From Candidatus Wallbacteria bacterium (GTDB taxonomy: Bacteria; Muiribacteriota; JAQTZZ01): 64,000 nucleotides of DNA. Below are positions 26,341 through 34,001 of the stretch, one piece after another (within the stretch, counting starts at the first letter, position 1; each line of letters begins with the position of its first letter). The position numbers and the translations under genes were made by a program. A model generated the notes under the pieces. It did no database searches, had not been told where the DNA came from, and saw only the letters and a list, made by a program, of their open reading frames with translations. The DNA is taken from NCBI GenBank assembly GCA_028687545.1, contig JAQTZZ010000003.1, positions 62,001 through 126,000 on the forward strand. The letters run 5' to 3'.

Positions 26341-26979
26341 ATGGCATATATCATCGGAGCATTGACTGGAGCGCTGCTGACAACATTTCTTTTGACCAGA
26401 ATTATTATTTTCTTTGTTGCCAGAAGAACGGATTGGGTAAGAGCTTCTTATCTTACTTTCTGGCTAGGTTCAATCTGTCTTTTGCTGACTGGTTTCTTTT
26501 TTGGTGTGCGGGGATTTTTGATATTTATTCCCTGCATGGTGTTCTGGCTGTTTATGGATTTGTCTAAAACTGGAAAAAATGGAGACGAACATTTTTGCGG
26601 GAAATTCTCTGATACCACTGGAAATTTTAAGGAATATCACGCAGCTGATGCTGAAATTGCTCAAAGCCAGGACATGGTTGAATTTGTTGAAGTTGTAGAA
26701 TCCCCTGAAGATTACGGACAGATTCTGCAGAAGAATCTGAAAGAGGCGGAATCCGGAGATGCTGCTTCGCAGTTCAATCTCGGGGCAGCCTATGAGACAG
26801 GATTGGGAGTCCCCCAGGATTATGTGAAGGCCCATTTCTGGTGGAATCTGGCAGCTGCTTCAGGTAACCAGGAAGCGAGAAAAAATCGCGATACAGTTGC
26901 CATGAAGATGACTGCAGAGCAGGTCGCTGAAGCTCAGAAAATGGCGACTGAGTGGACAGAAAAGCACCCTGGTAAATAG
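26341..26979 (+). CDS. Membrane-anchored Sel1-repeat protein
   Basis: A 212-residue protein. Two or three N-terminal membrane helices (MAYIIGALTGALLTTFLL and a second block ending IFIPCMVFWLFMDL) anchor a cytoplasmic or periplasmic tail with one and a half Sel1 repeats (FNLGAAYETGLGVPQDYVKA, FWWNLAAASG). The end WTEKHPGK matches that of the preceding Sel1 gene. CAGGAG lies 7 bases before the ATG. It is followed by a bidirectional terminator at 27045. Confidence 0.8.
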   Translation: MAYIIGALTGALLTTFLLTRIIIFFVARRTDWVRASYLTFWLGSICLLLTGFFFGVRGFLIFIPCMVFWLFMDLSKTGKNGDEHFCGKFSDTTGNFKEYHAADAEIAQSQDMVEFVEVVESPEDYGQILQKNLKEAESGDAASQFNLGAAYETGLGVPQDYVKAHFWWNLAAASGNQEARKNRDTVAMKMTAEQVAEAQKMATEWTEKHPGK

Positions 26980-27044
26980 AAACAACGAATAATAGTTCCT
27001 ACACGAATATCCTGATTTTCGCTGCATGTGAAATCAAGCCAAAC

Positions 27045-27096
27045 AAAAAACCCGCAGCTGTTAGTTTTTAATAAAACTTACAGCTGCGGGTTTTTT
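27045..27096. terminator. Bidirectional terminator between the Sel1 genes and tRNA-Leu
   Basis: AAAAAACCCGCAGCTGTTAG pairs with CTTACAGCTGCGGGTTTTTT around a short AT loop. A runs and T runs on both sides make it work in both directions. It ends the Sel1 unit (plus) and the ferredoxin-tRNA unit (minus). Confidence 0.9.
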
Positions 27097-27101
27097 GATA
27101 G

Positions 27102-27187
27102 TGGTGCGGAGAGGGGGACTTGAACCCCCATGGCTCTTAACCATAGGTGCCTGAGACCTACGTGTCTACCAGTTCCACCATCTCCGC
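27102..27187 (-). tRNA. tRNA-Leu(CAG)
   Basis: An 86-base tRNA read on the minus strand. The acceptor arms GCGGAGA and TCTCCGC pair, followed by a genome-encoded ACCA end. The anticodon stem TAGGT/ACCTA encloses loop CTCAGGC, giving anticodon CAG for CUG codons. A 13-base variable arm (TGGTTAAGAGCCA) marks a class II tRNA, and the T arm is GGGGG-TTCAAGT-CCCCC. It lies 9 bases after the ferredoxin gene and just before a strong terminator. Confidence 0.97.
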
Positions 27188-27196
27188 AGAAATAGC

Positions 27197-27367
27197 TTAT
27201 GCCGGTGAAATCGCACTGACCGGGCAGGTGTCCACGCAGGCGCCGCAGTCAATGCAGACATTGGGATCTATCTTGTACTTGGGAGTTCCTTCTGCGATCG
27301 CTCCCACCGGGCATACATCCTTGCAGCTTCCACAGGTGACGCAGGAATCGGAAATTACGTGCGCCAT
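27197..27367 (-). CDS. 2[4Fe-4S] ferredoxin (56 residues)
   Basis: A bacterial-type ferredoxin carrying electrons for anaerobic redox enzymes. Both cluster motifs are complete: CVTCGSCKDVCPVGAI near residue 9 and CIDCGACVDTCPVSAI near residue 38, so two low-potential 4Fe-4S clusters are expected. The protein starts MAHVISDSC, the clostridial pattern, and is the standard length. GGGAGG lies 6 bases before the ATG at 27367. The tRNA-Leu gene begins 9 bases after the stop on the same strand with no terminator between, so one primary transcript may carry both. Confidence 0.96.
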   Translation of the reverse strand: MAHVISDSCVTCGSCKDVCPVGAIAEGTPKYKIDPNVCIDCGACVDTCPVSAISPA

Positions 27368-27415
27368 CTCATTCCTCCCATTCGAATTTTTTCGAAAAAG
27401 TCACTAACCTTCATT

Positions 27416-27444
27416 ATATTAAACATGGTCTTTTGTCTTGGCAA
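27416..27444 (-). promoter_or_regulatory. Promoter of the ferredoxin-tRNA unit
   Basis: On the minus strand: TTGCCA (27444-27439), 17-base spacer, TAATAT (27421-27416). The ATG follows about 48 bases downstream. Confidence 0.55.
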
Positions 27445-27488
27445 GTATTTTTTTGTACCGATGTCCTCAAACAATGTTCACCACGATC

Positions 27489-27935
27489 TTAAATTTTTTC
27501 GTCAGGATCGTTCAGATAGCAGACAGGATGAAAAAAATACGATTTTTTCTTTCCGGCAGACGACAGCTCCAGCATTGCGATCCTGCCGTCGAAGCTGAAA
27601 CTGAACCCTGTGATTTTATTGCGGGAGAGGTTTCGCAGTTTTGAGCCCTTCCGCAGGACCAGATTTCCCTCTTCCAGTATGACCTCAGCTGTTTCAGATG
27701 AAGTGGCGAGGAAAATCCGGTTGTTTACAGGTTCCCATTTTATCAGGCGCAGGTTATCGAAGATAGGTTTCAGATAAAGGAGCATGTCTTCGTCCTGTTC
27801 CAGGTTGTTGGCATCCGACAAACCAGCCGAAAATGTGCTGCTGGCGTTTTTTCCGATACTGAAGACCAGCAGCAGGACCAGGCTCAGCAGAGACAGGCTC
27901 AGCATTGTTTCCAGGATGGTGAATCCACGTTTCAT
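27489..27935 (-). CDS. Pseudopilin-like protein (type IV pilin N-terminus)
   Basis: A 148-residue protein with a class III prepilin leader: MKRG, then FTILETMLSLSLLSLVLLLVFSI, with the cleavage Gly at position 4 and the conserved Glu at +5. The remainder is a small beta domain (AEVILEEGNLVLRKGSKL, GFSFSFDGRIAMLEL) like the minor pseudopilins GspJ/PilW. The ATG at 27935 has AAGGAG 5 bases upstream. It overlaps the preceding pseudopilin gene by 4 bases. Prepilin peptidase and assembly ATPase genes are not in the window. Confidence 0.82.
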   Translation of the reverse strand: MKRGFTILETMLSLSLLSLVLLLVFSIGKNASSTFSAGLSDANNLEQDEDMLLYLKPIFDNLRLIKWEPVNNRIFLATSSETAEVILEEGNLVLRKGSKLRNLSRNKITGFSFSFDGRIAMLELSSAGKKKSYFFHPVCYLNDPDEKI

Positions 27936-28288
27936 TTCAGCTCCTTGATCAGGCAGAATCTCAAGGTTTTCTGGAGCGGGCATTCCAGATATACGTATTG
28001 AAGAGGGGCGTGGTTTTCCACCCTCACCATGATGCTGTCCACACCTTCCTTCGGGGCCTGAAGGTGCAGTTCGGAAAATTTCACGAATTTCCCTGTATCC
28101 GGAAGTGCTGACCCATCTAAAACTTCAAGGGCATTGAGGCACAGGAACAGAGCTTCGTTGCTTCTGGAAAGCAGATGCCCTCTGAGATTCGTCTGCCGTG
28201 AGAGGTCCAGATAAGCTAAAGCGAGTACGGAAAAAATGGCTATGCTCATGATGATTTCCAGATAGGTGATCCCTTTAACGGTTTTCAA
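27932..28288 (-). CDS. Pseudopilin-like protein (type IV pilin N-terminus)
   Basis: A 118-residue protein with a prepilin leader MKTVKG, then ITYLEIIMSIAIFSVLALAYL, with the conserved Gly before the cleavage site and Glu at +5. The short tail is probably a small globular head like PilV/GspI. The start codon is TTG, supported by CAGGAG 6 bases upstream. It overlaps the 520-residue gene upstream by 14 bases and the next pseudopilin by 4 bases, so all three are cotranslated. Confidence 0.8.
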   Translation of the reverse strand: MKTVKGITYLEIIMSIAIFSVLALAYLDLSRQTNLRGHLLSRSNEALFLCLNALEVLDGSALPDTGKFVKFSELHLQAPKEGVDSIMVRVENHAPLQYVYLECPLQKTLRFCLIKELK

Positions 28289-29837
28289 ATTTCAGCTCCT
28301 GAAAATTACCGGCCAGCACCAGACTGTAATTTTCCTGGGAAAAATATTCCCTGAAAGCGTTGTTATATGTAATACTGCCGCCACAGCTGTAATCGTCAGG
28401 GAAGATATTGTCCGCGAAAAGCCCTCCCTGGATTTCTATCCTGCGGCTCCTGACCTTGACCGAGGGACCCGCCAGACAAAGGTATGCATCGACTGGCCCC
28501 TCCAGTGAGACCGTGTTCCCGAGGCAGGCGATTGTCAGAGGTGCACTAGAGCTGATGTTTCCGAGCACTGCGTCCCCGGTACAGATCAGAATTCCAGGGG
28601 ATTTGCTCCTGACATTCTTCAGGGTCAGATTTCCGTCAAACAATACCACATTGCCTGAGAGATCGAGCTGCGAATGATCAAGAAAATTGCTCTGAAAATT
28701 GTGTAATTGCTCCTGGGACCTGGCGTGATAGGTGGTCTTGGAAACCAGAGCCTCAATCAATGGAAACTGATGGGCTTCTCCGCGCCAGAAAAGCGTTCTG
28801 TCTGGCGCGATCACCTGAAGCATGTCCCGCTCCCTGTCATAGAAGGCCTGCGGGTGGAAAATATTCTCCATGGACGCAGGCAGGGAATGAATCTGCGGTT
28901 TCAATTCGCTGGTGTCCCCGGAAATGATCGTGAAATCTCCCAGTTTCCGGTCAGAAACGGCGAAATCAGCAGTCACGCTCAGGCAGTTGAAGGAAACATA
29001 GCCCAGGGTCTGTGTTTTGGATGGACAGCCGTTGCTTCCGAAGATGCAGAGTACAGCTGAATTAAGATTTTCCCCGGCGTACTTCGCATAGGATTGGGAA
29101 AAACAGAAATACTCGGTGACCAGAGCGCTCCTGCCGTCGGGAGCAAGTTTGATTTTCCGCTCAGGCAGTAAAAACTCCTCCAGTCCTGCAGAAAGGTTCA
29201 GTATGTGTTTCTGGACTCCAAAATATTGCATTCCTGAATTGTTGTTCAGAGTCACGGTGCGCTTCGGGTCGCTGCAGCAGTTGATGTTGCCGTTGAATCC
29301 TCTCCGGCTGAAAACAGAGAAAAAATTGACGACTGGAGGAAGATCGTTGATCAGCTGGAATCTTTTCGAAGAATGCAGGGAGAACTGAGTGCCTCCGACA
29401 ATAGTCGAGAGGGACAATGAAATCAGACCGCTTTTTTCTCTGCTGTCCGAGTAAACTTTATTCTGAATTTTTTTGACATCAGTCACAGACAGGATGTTTT
29501 CCGGGTATGAACAACCGCTGTATTCTGCTATCTGCCGAAGCGAAGCAGAACCTTCAGCCGACAATTTCAGGTTCATTTCGAAATTGTCGGTCTGGCGCAG
29601 GGAGGCGAAAAGTTCGCTGTCCCTGTCATTGGCGGCTTTCGCGATTTCCCTGAAAATCAGGTTGCCTGAAGCCCTGAGAAAGTAATATGCCTGCCTGTTA
29701 TGGAGAAAATGGGTATTCTGGAACGTCAGCTGGCTTCTCAGATTGGATATGTACATTAGTACAAGCAGGGCGCTTCCCAGGAGGACGGCCACAAGGTACA
29801 GGGTATATCCCTTTTTCAGGCAGCCTTGATGTTTCAT
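28275..29837 (-). CDS. PilX-like exported protein with beta-helix domain
   Basis: A 520-residue protein anchored by one N-terminal helix after MKHQGCLKKGYTLYL. It resembles PilX/GspK-type proteins that start pseudopilus assembly, although Glu at +5 is not evident. About residues 390-490 form a repetitive strand region (VVLFDGNLTLKNV, GDAVLGNISSSAPLTI, VKVRSRRIEIQGGLF) that resembles bactofilin-type or other parallel beta-helix folds. It is the first gene of the three-gene pseudopilin operon. Function is inferred mainly from its neighbours. Confidence 0.65.
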   Translation of the reverse strand: MKHQGCLKKGYTLYLVAVLLGSALLVLMYISNLRSQLTFQNTHFLHNRQAYYFLRASGNLIFREIAKAANDRDSELFASLRQTDNFEMNLKLSAEGSASLRQIAEYSGCSYPENILSVTDVKKIQNKVYSDSREKSGLISLSLSTIVGGTQFSLHSSKRFQLINDLPPVVNFFSVFSRRGFNGNINCCSDPKRTVTLNNNSGMQYFGVQKHILNLSAGLEEFLLPERKIKLAPDGRSALVTEYFCFSQSYAKYAGENLNSAVLCIFGSNGCPSKTQTLGYVSFNCLSVTADFAVSDRKLGDFTIISGDTSELKPQIHSLPASMENIFHPQAFYDRERDMLQVIAPDRTLFWRGEAHQFPLIEALVSKTTYHARSQEQLHNFQSNFLDHSQLDLSGNVVLFDGNLTLKNVRSKSPGILICTGDAVLGNISSSAPLTIACLGNTVSLEGPVDAYLCLAGPSVKVRSRRIEIQGGLFADNIFPDDYSCGGSITYNNAFREYFSQENYSLVLAGNFQELKFENR

Positions 29838-29946
29838 TCTCTAAATTATACTCTCCGGCCCGGCAAGAATAAATGGCTTGATTCTGCAGGGATCTTAATT
29901 TTTCGATACTCAGGCCGATATCATAAAAAAAACTAGAGGTTTGAAC

Positions 29947-30846
29947 ATGGCCGGTAAAATACTTGCCGCATTGCTCTTGTTATACACAGTAACCCTTTTG
30001 GGATCAGTAGTTCCTTCTGAAGAGAAATATCGCGTGGGTGTTGAGGATCAGCTGAGGATTTTTGTTGACAGGCATTCAGAACTTACTGTCTCAGTTCCAG
30101 TCGGACCTGACGGATATATTTCATATCCCCTGATCGGAAATGTGCAGGTACTGGGGCTTTCCAGGGAAGAAGTGCGCTTGAAAATGACTCAACTCTTGAG
30201 CAAGTATTATAAGAACCCCATGGTGTCGGTGGTAATCGAAGCATACAACAGCTTCAAAGTCGCTGTGCTTGGGGAAGTAGGAAAGCCGGGGCTTTATGTG
30301 TTGAAGAGTGAACCTACCGTGATGCACGCGATTTCCATGGCCGAAGGGCCGAAGGATACAGCCTCTCTTTCAGAAGCTTACTTAAAAAAAGCCGACAGCA
30401 GTGAGCTGTTGAGGCTGGATTTGTATTCACTGCTCGTCAAGGGCGACATGACCAAGAATCTGGAACTGGGGCCTGGGGATGTGATCTATGTTCCCCAAGG
30501 CACTAAAAATCAGTTCTATATCCTGGGGGAAGTGATTAAACCCGGAGTTTTTCCGATGAAAGACGGGCTTACATTGCTGGAAGCAATTGCTTTGGCCGGT
30601 TCTGAAACAGATAAAGCCATGATGCGGAGGATTTCTATTGTCCGGAAAAAAGAAGGCAAAACAGATCCTGATATTTACATCGTGAATGCGGAAAAGATCA
30701 TCCGTGAAGGAAAGCTTGAGTTTAACATGAAGATTGAGCCTGGCGATGTGATCTATGTGCCGAAGAGCGCCAAACCGGAATGGGACAGGATCGCACCGAT
30801 GCTGACAACGATCTCAACCACGCATGGCCTGGTCAAGGGCTGGTAA
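29947..30846 (+). CDS. Polysaccharide export protein (Wza-like, SLBB)
   Basis: A 299-residue periplasmic or outer-membrane polysaccharide export protein. A signal peptide (ILAALLLLYTVTLLGSV) precedes a Poly_export domain (YRVGVEDQLRIFVDRH, GPDGYISYPLIGNVQVLGLS) and two SLBB domains (VAVLGEVGKPGLYVL and FYILGEVIKPGVFPM), each followed by a GDVIYVP phrase. There is no lipobox cysteine, unlike E. coli Wza. I use the ATG at 29947, spaced 8 bases from AGAGG; an in-frame TTG two codons earlier is too close. No Wzc-like kinase is adjacent. A second exported gene follows after 9 bases. Confidence 0.88.
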   Translation: MAGKILAALLLLYTVTLLGSVVPSEEKYRVGVEDQLRIFVDRHSELTVSVPVGPDGYISYPLIGNVQVLGLSREEVRLKMTQLLSKYYKNPMVSVVIEAYNSFKVAVLGEVGKPGLYVLKSEPTVMHAISMAEGPKDTASLSEAYLKKADSSELLRLDLYSLLVKGDMTKNLELGPGDVIYVPQGTKNQFYILGEVIKPGVFPMKDGLTLLEAIALAGSETDKAMMRRISIVRKKEGKTDPDIYIVNAEKIIREGKLEFNMKIEPGDVIYVPKSAKPEWDRIAPMLTTISTTHGLVKGW

Positions 30847-30855
30847 GGGGGTAAA

Positions 30856-31851
30856 ATGCGGAAAAATATTATTCTTATGTCCCTCGCTTTCTGCTTCCTC
30901 CTGAATGCCAATGTGATCTATCTCACAACTCCGGATCAGATGTTCGATCCCCAGCAGTTTTATTTTCCAGGCACCAAGATGCCGCAGCGTAAAAATCTGA
31001 ATCTGTATCTGATCTATGAGAATGGAAGCGGAAGCATCAAGAACCAGGCTGATGACATCACCATCGCACACGTTGATGATCAGTACAAAAAGATCGTGCT
31101 CAGTTACTCGCTTTTAGACAATTTTTTCATGTACATAGGCAGGAACGCAGGGAACAATTCCTATGACCTGAATCAGAACAGCATATTTGTTCAGGGCTAC
31201 AACCAGTATCTCAATAATCAATTGACCACTTATCTGACATCTTCGCAATACAACCTGATGTTCCCGTTCGGATACAAGCCTCCGCTGCATCCGGACCGGG
31301 ACCGCAGGGACAACCTGTTTGGATTCACCTTTAAAATGGGTGAAATCGGAAAACAGAAGATCGGGGCGTATTTCGATTATTATTCTGAAGATCGTAAATA
31401 TATCAATATTGTGTATTCTCTGAAATACGGCATCGCTCCAGTTCCAGTGACTTTCATGGATCTTTTGATGCAGATCGAGGATAACTATTATAGAGGTTAT
31501 GTTTCCTATGATTGTAAGATCTGCACATTATATGGCGGTTTTGAGAACATGCACCGCCGCACTTCCATGCATGACGGCGCCAGCGACGATTTTCACATTT
31601 ACAACACCTTGTTCCTGAAACTGGATGCCAACTGGCAGGATTTCAAAGTTACTCTCGCTGAAAAAAAGAAATGTTCAGGTGTCTCGCTGTTCTATCAGAG
31701 CAAGGAGTCTTTCGGCATTGAAATGTCATACAGGAAGATGAAAAACCAGATCCAGGACTCCTCAAACTATTTCGCCAACATCTTCAACACTGATATCAAT
31801 TTCATAGAAGACAGCCAGACAATGAGCATTGCTATTACCCAGAAGTTTTAG
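30856..31851 (+). CDS. Exported protein, probable outer-membrane beta-barrel
   Basis: A 331-residue protein with a signal peptide (MRKNIILMSLAFCFLLNANV). The rest alternates aromatic and polar strands, for example KIVLSYSLLDNFFMYIGRN, LFGFTFKMGEIG, KIGAYFDYYSEDRKY and ESFGIEMSYRKMKN, and ends in the aromatic residue F (MSIAITQKF). This pattern and the terminal Phe fit an outer-membrane barrel. It follows the Wza-like gene closely, so it could be its outer-membrane partner. I cannot name a family. Confidence 0.65.
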   Translation: MRKNIILMSLAFCFLLNANVIYLTTPDQMFDPQQFYFPGTKMPQRKNLNLYLIYENGSGSIKNQADDITIAHVDDQYKKIVLSYSLLDNFFMYIGRNAGNNSYDLNQNSIFVQGYNQYLNNQLTTYLTSSQYNLMFPFGYKPPLHPDRDRRDNLFGFTFKMGEIGKQKIGAYFDYYSEDRKYINIVYSLKYGIAPVPVTFMDLLMQIEDNYYRGYVSYDCKICTLYGGFENMHRRTSMHDGASDDFHIYNTLFLKLDANWQDFKVTLAEKKKCSGVSLFYQSKESFGIEMSYRKMKNQIQDSSNYFANIFNTDINFIEDSQTMSIAITQKF

Positions 31852-31927
31852 GAGCTGTTAAAAATCCGAGTTACAACGAGGATTTTGTTACAGCTCCTTA
31901 TCCCCGAAGATGAAACACAGTTTCATC
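31851..31927. terminator. Two hairpins between convergent transcripts
   Basis: GGAGCTG (31851-31857) pairs with CAGCTCC (31891-31897), and inside it AAAATCC (31861-31867) pairs with GGATTTT (31880-31886). A second perfect hairpin follows: GATGAAAC (31909-31916) with GTTTCATC (31920-31927). Neither has a long T run. They lie between the barrel gene (plus) and fabI (minus) and may stop or stabilise both transcripts. Confidence 0.45.
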
Positions 31928-31955
31928 TGAGTGGGATTAAGAGTGGGACTTTCCT

Positions 31956-32759
31956 TTACTTGACTACTTTTTCCACTATCTTTTTATCGAAATAATTCGT
32001 TTCCATTCCTGCGTCCACAATGATTTTCTGGGCATTGATGCCTGAACTGCGCCTGCTGAGCAGGAAAACGGCTGCATCAGCTACTTCCTGAGTTTCCAGG
32101 TTTTTCTTTCTGAGTATAGCCTGCTCAGCGAACAGATAGCTGTCGACATAGCCGGGGATCCCGGCTGAAGACGAGGTTTTCAGAAGCCCGGCACAGACTG
32201 CGTTGAAGCGAACCTCTGAAAATTCGCTGAATGATTTGGCAAGGAAACAGAGGCATGATTCAAGGGCTGCCTTGATGGGAGCCATATAGCCGTAATTTTC
32301 CGCAGCCATGCGGGTAGTGGAAATGGAGATCGTCACCACTGAGGCATCTTTAGCCAGCATGTCTTTGAAAACATGGCTGATTTCCACCAGCGAAAAACAG
32401 GAAATCGCTGTAGAGCTCAGAAAATCTTCCCTGGAAGTTTCGAGAAATTTCCTGCCAGGCACATAGTTGGCGAAGGCCACTGAATGCACTATGCCGTCCA
32501 GTATCGTTTTAGCGGGCATTGAAGATTTGAGACGGCAAAGATTTTCCGGATCCCTGAGGTCACAGATTTTCGAGCTGCAGCCAGGGAACAATTTTTCCAC
32601 CTGCCGGAGCTGCTCTTCTGTCTGCACTGAAAAGATAGGAACAGCGCCTGATTCCTGCAGATTCCTGGCGATGAAATAGGCCACGCTCTTTTTGTTGGCC
32701 AGACCGAAGATCAGATATTTTTTGCCGGAAACACCCAGAAAATCTTTCGGAGAATTCAA
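31956..32759 (-). CDS. Enoyl-ACP reductase (FabI-like)
   Basis: A 267-residue short-chain reductase of the FabI family, which reduces trans-2-enoyl-ACP in the last step of fatty-acid elongation. The nucleotide site reads IFGLANKKSVAYFIA, the FabI variant of the glycine motif. The catalytic pair is Y156 and K163 in NYGYMAPIKAALE, the Y-X6-K spacing that separates FabI from FabG. It is the last gene of the ole/FAS cluster, 62 bases after fabZ. A housekeeping copy would be expected elsewhere, so this one may serve the cluster's product. Confidence 0.88.
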   Translation of the reverse strand: MNSPKDFLGVSGKKYLIFGLANKKSVAYFIARNLQESGAVPIFSVQTEEQLRQVEKLFPGCSSKICDLRDPENLCRLKSSMPAKTILDGIVHSVAFANYVPGRKFLETSREDFLSSTAISCFSLVEISHVFKDMLAKDASVVTISISTTRMAAENYGYMAPIKAALESCLCFLAKSFSEFSEVRFNAVCAGLLKTSSSAGIPGYVDSYLFAEQAILRKKNLETQEVADAAVFLLSRRSSGINAQKIIVDAGMETNYFDKKIVEKVVK

Positions 32760-32801
32760 TTTTCCTCCCTAGACATTGCCATTTGATCAGATCCTTCGTA
32801 T

Positions 32802-32821
32802 GGGCGGAGCATGCTCCGCCC
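32802..32821. repeat. Perfect 20-bp palindrome after fabZ
   Basis: GGGCGGAGCATGCTCCGCCC, fully self-complementary, directly adjoins the fabZ stop codon. There is no T run on either side, so it is not a classical terminator. It could be a REP-like element or an mRNA processing or stability hairpin. Confidence 0.7.
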
Positions 32822-33253
32822 TTACAATTTATCTTTTTCATCCACAACCGTGCAGGTGAAATCGCAGGCTGCAGCGATGGTTTCGCCTACCCTGATTTTA
32901 CCCTTGAACAGATAGGCATTGGCTATTTTTTCCAGGAATTGCGCTTCGATCTGCAGTTCATCCCCCGGACGGACAAGCTTTTTGAATTTGACATTATTGA
33001 CTCTTGTCACAGCAGGGATCCCCTCGGGCATTTCAGGAAGCTTGAGAGCGAGCAGTGCTGCCCCGGCCTGGAACATGGCTTCACAGAGCAGGACACCCGG
33101 CAGGACCGGATTGCCCGGGTAATGGCCCTGAAAAAAGAACTCGTCTGCTCTGATTTTACGCTTTGCTAGAATAAACGTGTCTGTAGCCGACACGATTTCA
33201 TCGATGAAGAGGAAGGGAGGGCGATGTGGCAGAATGTCAGTCACCTGTTTCAT
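32822..33253 (-). CDS. 3-hydroxyacyl-ACP dehydratase (FabZ-like)
   Basis: A 143-residue hot-dog-fold dehydratase that removes water from 3-hydroxyacyl-ACP. It begins ILPHRPPFLFIDEI and carries the catalytic region FFQGHYPGNPVLPGVLLCEA with H44 and E58. Length and motifs are standard for FabZ. The gene overlaps fabG by 4 bases, so the two enzymes of successive steps are made together inside the ole/FAS cluster. Confidence 0.92.
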   Translation of the reverse strand: MKQVTDILPHRPPFLFIDEIVSATDTFILAKRKIRADEFFFQGHYPGNPVLPGVLLCEAMFQAGAALLALKLPEMPEGIPAVTRVNNVKFKKLVRPGDELQIEAQFLEKIANAYLFKGKIRVGETIAAACDFTCTVVDEKDKL

Positions 33254-33987
33254 AGACCACCGTTAACGTCATAGATTGAGCCCGTGATATAGCCTGCTTC
33301 TTTGGAAGCAAGGAAAAGCACCACAGGAGCCACTTCCTCGGCTTTGCCGAAGCGTTTCAGCGGGATCAATTTCTGATATTCCGCCACCTGATCTGCCGGC
33401 AGATCCTTGATCAGCTCGGTTTCGATGAATCCTGGAGAAACGCAGTTTACTGTGATTTTACGTCTGGCCACTTCCTTGGAAAGGCTCTTGGTGAATCCCA
33501 CTATCCCGGCTTTGGTTGCTGAATAGTTGGCCTGCCCCTCAAACCCGGCTTCGCGGCCTGCGGAAGTGAGATTGATGATGCGGCCGTAACGCTGACGCAT
33601 CATGTTCAGTACCCCGAATTTGCACATATGGAAAGTCCCGCTCAAATTGGTGTCGACCACTGATTTCCAGTCGTCCTGCTTCATCATCCCCACGATCGAG
33701 TCCCGTCTGATGCCTGCGTTGTTGACCAGCACTGACACGGAATCCCCTTTTTCTTCCAGGGAGCGGAAAAAAGCTTCGACTTCAGAATATGAAGAGACAT
33801 CGCATTTAACGGTTGACAGACGGCCCGATGGATTGGCTTTGCTGAATTCCCCGGCTGCCTTGCCGTCCCTGCCATATGTTGCGATCACCCGGGCGCCTGA
33901 TGCGAGAAACGCATCTGAAATCGCCCGGCCGATGCCCCTGGTCCCGCCTGTCACAATCACCAGCTGTCCTGAAAAATCAAAGATCAT
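33250..33987 (-). CDS. 3-oxoacyl-ACP reductase (FabG-like)
   Basis: A 245-residue SDR that reduces 3-oxoacyl-ACP with NADPH. It has the cofactor motif TGGTRGIG (13-20), NNAG near residue 90, S142, and the catalytic YSATK (Y155, K159). The C-terminus ITGSIYDVNGGL is typical of FabG. It is coupled to fabZ by a 4-base overlap and follows the FAD oxidoreductase gene by 14 bases, within the ole/FAS cluster. Confidence 0.92.
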   Translation of the reverse strand: MIFDFSGQLVIVTGGTRGIGRAISDAFLASGARVIATYGRDGKAAGEFSKANPSGRLSTVKCDVSSYSEVEAFFRSLEEKGDSVSVLVNNAGIRRDSIVGMMKQDDWKSVVDTNLSGTFHMCKFGVLNMMRQRYGRIINLTSAGREAGFEGQANYSATKAGIVGFTKSLSKEVARRKITVNCVSPGFIETELIKDLPADQVAEYQKLIPLKRFGKAEEVAPVVLFLASKEAGYITGSIYDVNGGL

Positions 33988-34001
33988 GTATTATCCCCGC
34001 T

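Noticed and set aside
27147-27407. Plus-strand frame over tRNA-Leu and ferredoxin
   Set aside because: It is antisense to a clear tRNA and a clear ferredoxin on the minus strand.
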